Shown one piece after another: positions 6,773 through 14,088 of a DNA stretch of 14,519 nt; position 1 is the stretch's first letter; each line of letters begins with the position of its first letter. Where the stretch lies: positions 1-14,519 of the forward strand of contig DEIW01000003.1 of NCBI GenBank assembly GCA_002352705.1. The letters run 5' to 3'. A program made the translations under genes and the position numbers. The stretch comes from Bacteroidales bacterium UBA2764. Lineage in GTDB: Bacteria > Bacteroidota > Bacteroidia > Bacteroidales > Paludibacteraceae. Below the pieces are notes generated by a model. It was given only the letters and a program-made list of their open reading frames with translations. It did no database searches and was not told where the DNA came from.

Positions 6773-6796
6773 GAGTGCCTCGCACTACGATATATC

Positions 6797-6827
6797 AAAA
6801 AAAATCGGCCTCTAATATGAGACCGAT
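6797..6827 (-). terminator. Intrinsic terminator of the ADP-ribose operon
   Basis: On the - strand, ATCGGTCTC (6827-6819) pairs with GAGGCCGAT (6812-6804), with one T-G wobble and a 6-nt loop, followed by a run of eight T (6804-6797). It lies about 32 nt after the DUF2779 stop codon, so it ends the five-gene operon. Confidence 0.85.
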
Positions 6828-6858
6828 AAGACACTATAAGGAAAAACTATTTGATGAG

Positions 6859-8937
6859 TTAGAAGGAGGAAACGCCCATCTCGTGACAGAAATACTCCCA
6901 TATGAAAACCATAGCCATAGTGTCCAATTCACAGTAACGCAGTAAGGCTGTTCTGAGTGCATTGTCCATATGGTTGTCATCACAAAACATGAGTTTGTTA
7001 TATGCCGTCAATGCGGCTCCTCCGTTAGCGACAGTCATGTTATCTCCCTCCGTCGCGGCTTCCTCGAGTTGCCATACTTGTTCCTCTGTCATTCCGAGAT
7101 ACTCGGCTACAGAAGGAAGTTGATGATAGGGATTGTCTATCGTTCCATCGGGCAGAGGTTTGATCCACGCGATGGGATTATCGGGAGAGATATTTCGACT
7201 GAGTATATCCTTGCCGTAAATGGTTTGACTATATTTGTCTTGCAGTAGTTTCGAACTATTGAGTACTGCAGGAAGGACTTGTTTGATAGAGTTTGACCCG
7301 TGCATCTGACTATAACAATAGTAAAATTTCTTCACGATTTCACAAAGGTCAATCATGTCCCGCGCTCCACACTCTTTTCCCTCGTGTGTGATAGTCTTGA
7401 TCCAAGCAATGAGTTCTGCTTTGTCAGGCTCGTTACTTTCCTCTAACTGTCGCTTAATCTCATTGAGGATAGTATTCTCATGATTTGAATAGCGGAAAAT
7501 AGTTCCATTGTCATTTTCTAATTCGCGTTTGAGCGCGCGCACAAATTCAAAGTTAGGGAACGCGTTCACATCTTCGTTTAACCACTGTCCTGCGTGACGT
7601 ATAGCAAACGATCCGTCAGGGTTGACATCCATGATATGATGGGAGAACTGAAACGCCACCTGTTCATACGGATGCATTCCTTTATAATAAGGTAAGGCTA
7701 CTGCAGTAGTCTCAAAATCAATCATGTGATACGGAGGCTGTACATTATGTTCCTTCAGCCACATCCGCATCCCATCGCAATCAAAATAGATGTCTCCCTT
7801 GAGATCGTCGCCATATAAACGTATCAGATCCTTGTCTTGCGTAGCTATGGCTATCTGCAGCCATCGACGTTCCGAGACCGTCAGTCCTTCTGAGAGGTTT
7901 GTGTGGGATTTGAGAGGAATCCTATCTTGTGGAATATCTTTGAGGAAGAAGATACCGTCTTGCAATAGTTCGTTGCGTCCCTGATAGTATTGACTCCATA
8001 ACTCCGCTACTTGTGGAAAAGGATTCTGCGAAGGAGCATATCCTGCTTTGGATAGCCAACACTCATCTCGTCCATCTTTCAGTTTATTATCCGCGGAACA
8101 GAACTCACATTTGAAACAAGTGGTTGTGAGTGTTGGGACTACGCGTTTGTCGTTCGTCCATGCTTCACACATCTCCTTTACAAAAGATTCAAATGTACGT
8201 CCTCCGAGATAATCAGCTTGTTCAGAGGTTGTTCCATTAATGATTGCATTCACTACATCCTCCGCATCAAAAGCCGTTAATACTTGTACTTTCGATTGGG
8301 CTAATACAGTTTGTGCGTTGGGGCTTACTTCTATAGATGTCCGTCCATTGATTTTACGAATCTTGAATAGTTGATTCAGATTGTCAATATCCGCTACTCG
8401 GCTCTTGTCTGCCAACATAAGGAAAGCATGCACATCATATTCCGGAATAGCCTTGGTTATGACGTATTTCTGAAAAGCCAAATCGTATAAGTATTCCCGC
8501 CACTCCGTTTGGACACTGTCTTTCTGACGTTTGCCCATCCATATTTCTGTCTCGGGATTGAATGATTTGGCTTTCACCTCAATCAGGTCTATATGTTTAC
8601 CATCTTTGCGGACTATATCCGCGCGGATGAACATATTTCCGATACCAAACGCTGCTTCTGCGATGATTACTCTGTCGCGTTGCAATAGTTGTTCCGTTTG
8701 CTTTAATGCGGATGTATAGTCTAATACATCATGAAGATCCACATCCACATGTTCATATAACTTGGCCAACTCTCCGACCTGAAAACCACCCTCTGCGAGT
8801 GCCTCGAGAAAATCATCTTCCTCGTTGCTGTTGGCATACGCATCCTTGTGTCTCGCATAGTATAACTTTGCAGGGCATGACAATGCCGTTTTAAAAACGG
8901 ACTTAGTGAATGGTCTATTGGTCGTGATGGTCATCAT
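6859..8937 (-). CDS. DUF2779 protein: Fe-S RecB/Cas4-like nuclease plus DEDD exonuclease domain
   Basis: This 692-residue DUF2779 protein is probably cytoplasmic. Residues 9-300 form a PD-(D/E)XK nuclease of the Cas4/AddB type. FTKSVFKTALSCPAKLYY (10-27) gives the first cysteine (21). The catalytic residues are Asp107 and Glu120-x-Lys122 in 'DLIEVKAKS'. Four later cysteines (274, 277, 280, 293) can hold a 4Fe-4S cluster with Cys21. From about 400 comes a DEDD-type 3'-5' exonuclease fold: MIDFET (Asp407, Glu409), then 'MIDLCEIVKKFYYC', and YCELDT (Asp672) near the end. It is therefore a double nuclease acting on DNA or RNA ends. It is the last gene of the operon, 6 bp after the PARG-type gene, so it is co-expressed with the ADP-ribose enzymes. 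Family function has not been settled; the nuclease roles are inferred from motifs. The start is the first of two adjacent ATGs. Confidence 0.85.
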   Translation of the reverse strand: MMTITTNRPFTKSVFKTALSCPAKLYYARHKDAYANSNEEDDFLEALAEGGFQVGELAKLYEHVDVDLHDVLDYTSALKQTEQLLQRDRVIIAEAAFGIGNMFIRADIVRKDGKHIDLIEVKAKSFNPETEIWMGKRQKDSVQTEWREYLYDLAFQKYVITKAIPEYDVHAFLMLADKSRVADIDNLNQLFKIRKINGRTSIEVSPNAQTVLAQSKVQVLTAFDAEDVVNAIINGTTSEQADYLGGRTFESFVKEMCEAWTNDKRVVPTLTTTCFKCEFCSADNKLKDGRDECWLSKAGYAPSQNPFPQVAELWSQYYQGRNELLQDGIFFLKDIPQDRIPLKSHTNLSEGLTVSERRWLQIAIATQDKDLIRLYGDDLKGDIYFDCDGMRMWLKEHNVQPPYHMIDFETTAVALPYYKGMHPYEQVAFQFSHHIMDVNPDGSFAIRHAGQWLNEDVNAFPNFEFVRALKRELENDNGTIFRYSNHENTILNEIKRQLEESNEPDKAELIAWIKTITHEGKECGARDMIDLCEIVKKFYYCYSQMHGSNSIKQVLPAVLNSSKLLQDKYSQTIYGKDILSRNISPDNPIAWIKPLPDGTIDNPYHQLPSVAEYLGMTEEQVWQLEEAATEGDNMTVANGGAALTAYNKLMFCDDNHMDNALRTALLRYCELDTMAMVFIWEYFCHEMGVSSF

Positions 8938-8943
8938 ATGGTA

Positions 8944-9783
8944 TCAAGCAAGGATTGTATTAAATGCGTCAAAGTTCTTTGTTGAACGAGGGCGGCAATA
9001 AACAGCAAACTCAATTGTACGGAAATAATGGAGATATTCCGGCAGTATGTTAGCGTATGCCTGTGCCACAACAGCGGGATCATTTTTGAAGGCTCCGCAT
9101 CCGAAAGCACCGAGTATCAGTACTTCCGCTCCATTAACCGCAGCCGATTCAAGAATCAATCTCCCACGTTTCTCATGTATCGCCAGTAACTCTTCCGGTG
9201 TAACATCTACATGTTCGCCATCAGAAGGATTGTAGCGATTGGTAGTCACCTCGCGCAAGGTCGGTGCCGCACAAGAGATGACATCTACCATGAACGGTTT
9301 ATCCAACGGCTGCAGGTCATCGTCTTTGAGAACCACTACATCCTTGGTATATATAATATCGTCATTATGCAGCGGATTCTTTGCCTTGCGGTGCGGTGTG
9401 TAGAAGAGATCCCACATCGTCTTGTCATTTAGACAAGGATAAAGCGTAGAGACGCGGCATAAGCATTCTTCTTGCGCACTGGCACCACGGGTCACACCTC
9501 CGCCCGGGCTTGTAGATGAGGCAAAGTTGAGGACGGCAACTTTGAGTCCTTGTTCGGCGTACGGGCGTGCCGCTTCGAACGAACGGTTCTTGGTTACGAT
9601 TACCTGAGCCGGTTCCGTATAAAGAGGTGTCGGTAAGGCGATAGGCTGCCCTTCGGGATAAAATACTTGCGCAGCGATACTGCTCGATACAGCCTGCTGT
9701 AACCGGCTGTCGCTCTCTATGCGCGACATAGTGTCTTTAAAAACTGCGATGCGCTCATTATGCGCCTGTACATTGAAAAACAT
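8944..9783 (-). CDS. TIGR02452 family protein, PARG-type poly/ADP-ribose glycohydrolase fold
   Basis: The 279-residue length is usual for the family. The N-terminal helix region (1-60) is followed by a macro-type fold. SPGGGVTRGASAQEE at 92-106 gives the PARG signature GGG-X7-QEE, so the catalytic glutamate pair (105/106) is intact. GAFGCGAFKNDP at 225-236 is the second phosphate-binding loop of macro/PARG domains. The protein should bind ADP-ribose and hydrolyse O-glycosidic links between ADP-ribose units or to a substrate. Twenty bp separate it from the ADP-ribosylglycohydrolase gene and 6 bp from the nuclease, so it sits in the middle of a tight operon. It could instead act on a small ADP-ribosyl metabolite. 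The family call is firm; the substrate is unknown. Confidence 0.88.
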   Translation of the reverse strand: MFFNVQAHNERIAVFKDTMSRIESDSRLQQAVSSSIAAQVFYPEGQPIALPTPLYTEPAQVIVTKNRSFEAARPYAEQGLKVAVLNFASSTSPGGGVTRGASAQEECLCRVSTLYPCLNDKTMWDLFYTPHRKAKNPLHNDDIIYTKDVVVLKDDDLQPLDKPFMVDVISCAAPTLREVTTNRYNPSDGEHVDVTPEELLAIHEKRGRLILESAAVNGAEVLILGAFGCGAFKNDPAVVAQAYANILPEYLHYFRTIEFAVYCRPRSTKNFDAFNTILA

Positions 9784-9803
9784 AGATTCAATTGATTTAA
9801 GAT

Positions 9804-10616
9804 TTACGACCGTGATAGTATGTTGGTTTCAAACTCCGTCATGATTTGGCGGAAAATTTCCGGCATCTTCGCATAGGCTCGTTCATACCATTCCTCGGGT
9901 ATAGTCCATCCTGGTGTAGCAATAGCTATGCTGCCCGCTATAGCCGCTTGGGTATCGGCATCGCCTCCCAGGGAGACGGCGTTGCGGATAGTCTGCTCGT
10001 AATTATCCAAATATAACCAGCAGCAGATAGCTTGTGGCACCGAACCATCGCAAGTGCCGCTGAACTCATAGTCGGGACGAATCTGTTCCGGAGTATGGCT
10101 CAAGTCATATCCGAAATGTGACTCTATGTATTCACGAATCTCCTCTTTGGAATGACCTGTGCGATTGAGGAAGATGGCGGTAGCAACAGCTTGCGCTCCG
10201 CGTACTCCTTCATCTGTATTATGCGTAACCCATGCTGCCTGACGAGCCAAAGCAAGTGCTTCCTCTAATGTCTGCGCAGCCCATCCGATAGCCCCTACAC
10301 GCATAGCGGCTCCGTTACCATTTGAACCACAGGGAGTATCATCTTTTCGAAAGATAAAAGAGAGTGTAGTACGAGAGAATCCTATACGCCAATACTTACG
10401 GCCATACAAACGCATAAGATCGATGAGGCGACGATTCGTCCGTTCGCCCATTAGCCATTCGGCGATAGTGAGCGTAAAAACCGTATCATCAGAAAAACGG
10501 CTACGTTTAGCAAAGGCTTCAAAATTATAGTCTTTGGTCCGTTTTTCCGCTGGACGCTCATACGGCAGACCGATGATGTCTCCGCAGACAGTTCCCATGA
10601 GTGGATTTTGAGTCAT
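9804..10616 (-). CDS. ADP-ribosylglycohydrolase (DraG/ARH family)
   Basis: The 270-residue all-helical hydrolase is complete. The metal-binding sites are in place: FSDDT (41-45, first metal motif), GNGAAMR (100-106), THNTDEG (131-137) and GGDADT (217-222, second metal motif). CGDIIGLPYE at 11-20 is the family's opening motif. DraG/ARH enzymes use two Mg ions to remove ADP-ribose from arginine or serine side chains, and some from other linkages. The gene begins 16 bp after the ART-like gene and is followed after 20 bp by the PARG-type gene. It would reverse ADP-ribosylation made by the ART or by an outside attacker. The start ATG is followed by MTQNPLMGTVCGD, the normal N-terminus. Confidence 0.92.
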   Translation of the reverse strand: MTQNPLMGTVCGDIIGLPYERPAEKRTKDYNFEAFAKRSRFSDDTVFTLTIAEWLMGERTNRRLIDLMRLYGRKYWRIGFSRTTLSFIFRKDDTPCGSNGNGAAMRVGAIGWAAQTLEEALALARQAAWVTHNTDEGVRGAQAVATAIFLNRTGHSKEEIREYIESHFGYDLSHTPEQIRPDYEFSGTCDGSVPQAICCWLYLDNYEQTIRNAVSLGGDADTQAAIAGSIAIATPGWTIPEEWYERAYAKMPEIFRQIMTEFETNILSRS

Positions 10617-10632
10617 AGAAGTTTTCGTGCAG

Positions 10633-11202
10633 TTATACTTCTTGGCGAGTACCGGGGATTAACACATATTTGCCTTTGACATCTTCTATCTCGATGCGCT
10701 CGCGTTTGACGATACGCACATTAGCGGGATTGAAGATTGCACAGTTGCGAAGTCCGTCGGGCTTGGTCTGCGCTTGCGGCCAGACGTTAGCTATCACTCC
10801 GATAGCATCCAGGAACTCCGCAGCTGCTTTCTCTTCTGCAAAAGCAGCTTTCTTGCCCCCCGTGAGCGTGCATCCGAGCCATTTGCGGAACTCCTTGCCT
10901 TGCTGAAGGAACTTGGCGGGAACAGGCTGACCGAGTTTCTGCTCCACCGCGCAGATGATCGATGCGGGAACAGGCAGCGCAGAAACCAGATGGTTTCCTT
11001 CCGTCAGATCCGGGATCTCCACCGTATAGAGATAATGTTCAGGGGTAAGAGCGCATTTGCGCGGCTGGGAATAATGGACAGCAGATGCTTCCGACTCGGT
11101 CAGATAGACTCCATAACCGAACTTGATACCTGTGCCATCACCGGCATTGTTGAGTTCAAAATTCCCGAAGAGGTTCGGGCTGCCATGAAAGAAAGTCATC
11201 AT
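10633..11202 (-). CDS. Probable ADP-ribosyltransferase-fold protein (ART-PolyVal/DUF3990-like)
   Basis: The 189-residue product opens with FFHGSPNLFGNFELNNAGDG, giving the first-strand His (6). GYGVYLTES (29-37) follows, with the tyrosine of the H-Y motif at 33. The end has 'AAEFLDAIGVIANVW...NCAIFNPANVRIVK' (128-166). This order matches ART-fold domains seen in phage polyvalent proteins and in DUF3990: His, then G-Y-G-x-Y-x-T/A-E, then a C-terminal '(Y)xVFxPxxIRI' strand. Such domains take ADP-ribose from NAD+ and attach it to a target. The third catalytic residue is not obvious: the strand reads NCAIFNP. Activity could therefore be lost, or an unusual residue used. It lies 7 bp after NADAR and 16 bp before ARH, placing a probable writer between two erasers. 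Confidence 0.6.
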   Translation of the reverse strand: MMTFFHGSPNLFGNFELNNAGDGTGIKFGYGVYLTESEASAVHYSQPRKCALTPEHYLYTVEIPDLTEGNHLVSALPVPASIICAVEQKLGQPVPAKFLQQGKEFRKWLGCTLTGGKKAAFAEEKAAAEFLDAIGVIANVWPQAQTKPDGLRNCAIFNPANVRIVKRERIEIEDVKGKYVLIPGTRQEV

Positions 11203-11209
11203 AGCCTAA

Positions 11210-11806
11210 TTATTTTAAGTTGTTTATAAAATCCAGTGCATCGGCCGGCAATGTGTATTCCAGTTTGCCGTTATCGCGCAATTCCATCAGCAGACGTCCA
11301 AGCAAGCTTGGACCGACATATTCGTCTCCCCGAAGTACCGCTCCCCAAGTGTCAGCATCTCTGCCTCTCACGCGTGCCGTCTCGTCCTCAACGATAAACA
11401 TACCTTTGCTGCGCTCCAGTTCCTTGCGGAATTCTTCACTTTGCTCATATTTAAGCGTGATACAGAATTTCATCGCGTCCACGATCATTGATGGCCAATG
11501 GTCGTGCAGCCATTCGGGATGGGCTTTGTAGATATGCTTCATGTGCATCTTCATGCCCATGCCGGCTTTGACACTCATCATATCCTGTGCGGCTTCGGGA
11601 ACATCGCCACGCAACTTCATCATATGAAAGAGGCGTTCGGTGCAATCGAATGTAACACCGTTGACCACAACGGGGACTTGCGCAAAATTACCGAAGATTC
11701 CCCACTCTTCACTCGTTTTGCGGATGCAAGCCGTTTGAGCGGCAGGATAGTGCTCGATGCTGTAGTACTCGGGGTAGTTGTCCCGTATCATCTCATGTAC
11801 TTTCAT
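11210..11806 (-). CDS. NADAR family protein (ADP-ribose-handling; guanine de-ADP-ribosylation in known members)
   Basis: From ATG 11806 the product has 198 residues. Motifs in order are WGIFGNF (35-41), VNGVTFDCTERLFHMMKLRG (48-67, the 'E-x-F-H/Q' helix), DADTWGAVLRG (150-160) and SLLGRLLMELR (167-177). These fit NADAR domains. Known members remove ADP-ribose from guanine and act as antitoxins to DarT-type enzymes. It is the first gene of the operon, an antitoxin-like position, 7 bp ahead of the ART-like gene. A GTG at 11818 gives a longer form (four extra residues). However, the promoter's TACTTTTG lies at 11830-11823, so transcription would begin at about that GTG, and the ATG at 11806 is preferred. 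The mRNA leader would then be only about 10 nt. Confidence 0.85.
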   Translation of the reverse strand: MKVHEMIRDNYPEYYSIEHYPAAQTACIRKTSEEWGIFGNFAQVPVVVNGVTFDCTERLFHMMKLRGDVPEAAQDMMSVKAGMGMKMHMKHIYKAHPEWLHDHWPSMIVDAMKFCITLKYEQSEEFRKELERSKGMFIVEDETARVRGRDADTWGAVLRGDEYVGPSLLGRLLMELRDNGKLEYTLPADALDFINNLK

Positions 11807-11821
11807 ATTTTCATTCACACT

Positions 11822-11830
11822 GCAAAAGTA
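11822..11830 (-). promoter_or_regulatory. Promoter -7 element of the ADP-ribose operon
   Basis: TACTTTTGC on the - strand matches the Bacteroidota TAnnTTTGC element. The -33 region about 19 bp upstream reads TTTTTA rather than TTTG, so this is a moderate promoter. It lies 16 bp before the ATG of NADAR. The rest of the 110-bp spacer (11819-11928) is AT-rich; a weak stem GTTC/GAAC with a T-rich tail on the - strand (around 11865-11895) may end the upstream LRR operon. Confidence 0.55.
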
Positions 11831-11928
11831 GTAAAAATCTATGAATGATAAAAATTTTGGAGAAAAAATAATCGTTCCTTCGGATAAGAACAGGCTAAAA
11901 GGGGGTGTCGATGGAGGGAGTAATATGG

Positions 11929-12972
11929 TTATTTAGATATTATATTAACATGCCTGTCAAATGCACGTTTGAATGCTTGTTTGGCGCTTTTGGGTAGCAC
12001 AATCTCGTCAATCTTGCAGTCCACAAAGGCATTTTCCTCAATTCGTACAAGCCCTTCTGAAAAAGTTACTTCAGATAGATTGTGACTATAAATAAATGCA
12101 CTTTCTCTAATTGTTTTAATATTAGACGGAATAACCACACTTGTAAGCTTACTGCAACTGAATGTATGCGGTTCTATTGTTGTCATTCCGGCAGGAATAT
12201 GGATTGAAGTAAATCCACATCCACCCAAAGCATAAGCACCTATCTTTTGTATGTCATCATGTAAAGATAGAGAAGTAAGGTTATGGCATGAGGTAAATGC
12301 ATAAGGTGCAATTTCTTTAACGCTTAAAGGCACTTGGAACTCAGTACAAGGTTTGTTGGCAGGAAATTGGATAAGGCAAGTTTTATCTTTGTTGTATAAG
12401 ATCCCGTCTTCCGAACAGAAATAGGGATTCTCTTTGTCCACGACTATGCCGCTCAAGTTTTTGCAGTCGAGAAAGGCTCCTATTCCTATCTTCTCTATTT
12501 TGGCTGGAAGAAAAATTGTCTCCACTTCTGGATTATTTCGGAATGCAAAGTTAAAGATGGCTCTAACCTTTTTCGGGATAACATACTCTTTCCCTAATGG
12601 TTTTGAGCACGCCAGCAGAGTCTTCCCGTCTTTAGTAAACACCACTCCAGCCGCATCTCGGATGGTTTCAATCTTTTTAGATTTCGGAGCGGTTGTTACT
12701 TTAGTAATCACGTAACCGGTAGAGGTATCACTTTTAAGCAAATCGTTGTGCAAGGAAGACAGGATATCTGCGCCATTCGCAATAGCCTGCTTGATTTCTC
12801 CATGTGTGAGTTCTAAAGGTTTCTTTTTGGCAGCCTTTTTAGCGTCCAACAAAGATTGCAACTGTTCGGCAACTTTATCAGCCACCTGCTTTGTCCTCGT
12901 CCGCTCGGAATAGCGTCCTCCACTATGTCCAAATCCCATATAATAGGATACTTTTACTTCAATTGCTTTCAT
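11929..12972 (-). CDS. BspA-type leucine-rich repeat protein without signal peptide
   Basis: The 347-residue product has two parts. Residues 1-115 are unrecognised: charged, with a Lys/Ala-rich helix (about 30-50). Residues 125-340 are LRR_5/BspA-type repeats of about 23 residues (for example IFLPAKIEKIGIGAFLDCKNL, SVVIPSNIKTIRESAFIYSHNL in parts). Most BspA-type proteins are secreted adhesins, but the N-terminus MKAIEVKVSYYMGFG is not a signal peptide and there is no anchor, so this one should be cytoplasmic. It follows the HTH/SBD-like gene by 6 bp and shares its strand, so it is probably the last gene of that operon. The repeats would give a binding surface, perhaps for an invader protein or for the neighbouring enzyme. 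No catalytic motif is visible. Confidence 0.75.
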   Translation of the reverse strand: MKAIEVKVSYYMGFGHSGGRYSERTRTKQVADKVAEQLQSLLDAKKAAKKKPLELTHGEIKQAIANGADILSSLHNDLLKSDTSTGYVITKVTTAPKSKKIETIRDAAGVVFTKDGKTLLACSKPLGKEYVIPKKVRAIFNFAFRNNPEVETIFLPAKIEKIGIGAFLDCKNLSGIVVDKENPYFCSEDGILYNKDKTCLIQFPANKPCTEFQVPLSVKEIAPYAFTSCHNLTSLSLHDDIQKIGAYALGGCGFTSIHIPAGMTTIEPHTFSCSKLTSVVIPSNIKTIRESAFIYSHNLSEVTFSEGLVRIEENAFVDCKIDEIVLPKSAKQAFKRAFDRHVNIISK

Positions 12973-12978
12973 ATAGAA

Positions 12979-14088
12979 TTACAACATTGCTATAAGTGTC
13001 TCTTTTAGTTCTCTCCTCGTTTCGCTGTTTACAATTAACTTTTGGAGTTGGACATCTATCGTGGCTTGTTTAGGATTTGAGGCTTGCTGCCAGAATGGTT
13101 CTGATGGCATGTGCTCCCAAGACATATTAAGATTTGGATTCCAATGGGAAGCCTTAACATACTTCGTCCAGCAATCCATAAAGGATATTTGTAGATTGAT
13201 ATCTTTGTTGATGGTATAACCGGTATAGGAATGGTATCTTCTGATGATTGTCAAAAGAAGTATCACTTTGTGCGGTGCAAGTTCACCGAACTCGTTCTTT
13301 GCCCGGCGCATATTATGGAAGAGATCTTTATAATACTCAATCCCATTCATAGACGTTGGGGTTTGCGGCTTGGGCTGTGTTCGCGATTGGGGCTTTGAAA
13401 CTGGTTGTTGAGGCGCTTTCTCGAAGGGATGTTCAACACCGAGATAGGTCTTCAATTGATAGACAATACTTACCTCGAACTTACCCATAATAGAAGCTAT
13501 CTCCTTTAACGATTTGCCTGCATTGTATAACCTGCGGAGTTCACTTAATGTCTTTTGTCTCCATGGTTTATGGTATTCTGTAGAAGTGAAGGAAGGCGTT
13601 GGAGCCGGTTCGGGCTTGGGCTGTGGAGCGGGTTGAGCAGCACGCGGGGTTACAGGCGTGTCAACATGTTTCTCTGCCGGGGCTTGGACAAAAGGATGTG
13701 ACGATGGGATGTCGGCTTCGGAGAGGATGTGGGATAAGTCTGGAGTATGAGGGATGTCCTCAATCGGGAAATGGGTGTAATAGACATAATAGCGGTCATG
13801 GGTGCTATCATAGCGGACGGTAATGATCTCCTCCGTATTGTCGGGATTGGGTGTGTTTTCCGCCGTGTCGTATGTCGTATAGTCAATATTATAAACCGTT
13901 CGTTCGCTACTGATATAGTTGCCGTTGGAGAACCGGTAGTCGGTTTGCTCGATTAAGAGATAATCATCCAAAAGAAGGGCATAGTCGTTTGAAACGCCCT
14001 GTTTGGAGAGCATGTTCAACCACTCGCTTTTGCTGATACGCGGCAAGCGAGAATATACCAGTTCTTCTATTTGGATGATATTAGGCAT
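12979..14088 (-). CDS. HTH protein with C-terminal sulfur-binding-domain-like (SBD/McrA-type) module
   Basis: The numbers here count from ATG 14088 (369 residues). The N-terminal 120 residues are acidic and beta-rich with no known match. A Pro-rich linker follows (about 135-170), and then a helix-turn-helix: TLSELRRLYNAGKSLKEIASIMGKFEVS (about 180-207). A second Pro/Gln linker leads to the C-terminal module: FGELAPHKVILLLTIIRR, then CWTKYVKASHWNPNLNMSWEHMPSEPFWQQ. This 'APHKxxLLLxxI...W...NP..P/..FW' pattern is that of SBD modules that read modified DNA in McrA-like HNH enzymes; no HNH nuclease follows here. It overlaps the restriction-enzyme gene by 8 bp, so translation is coupled. A TTG at 14097 could start a form three residues longer. 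The likely role is DNA sensing or regulation in a restriction system. Confidence 0.6.
   Translation of the reverse strand: MPNIIQIEELVYSRLPRISKSEWLNMLSKQGVSNDYALLLDDYLLIEQTDYRFSNGNYISSERTVYNIDYTTYDTAENTPNPDNTEEIITVRYDSTHDRYYVYYTHFPIEDIPHTPDLSHILSEADIPSSHPFVQAPAEKHVDTPVTPRAAQPAPQPKPEPAPTPSFTSTEYHKPWRQKTLSELRRLYNAGKSLKEIASIMGKFEVSIVYQLKTYLGVEHPFEKAPQQPVSKPQSRTQPKPQTPTSMNGIEYYKDLFHNMRRAKNEFGELAPHKVILLLTIIRRYHSYTGYTINKDINLQISFMDCWTKYVKASHWNPNLNMSWEHMPSEPFWQQASNPKQATIDVQLQKLIVNSETRRELKETLIAML

Noticed and set aside
9474..9481. TGCGCACT match to the tRNA 3' end inside the PARG-type gene
   Set aside because: Only 8 bases match, and it falls in the middle of an intact conserved gene, so it is not an att site.
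10670..11848. Plus-strand ORFs opposite the ART-like and NADAR genes
   Set aside because: No recognisable motifs; the opposite strand holds complete conserved families with tight operon spacing.
13599..13956. Overlapping ORFs on both strands in the Pro-rich linker of the HTH/SBD-like gene
   Set aside because: Low-complexity proline codons keep other frames open; the products look random.
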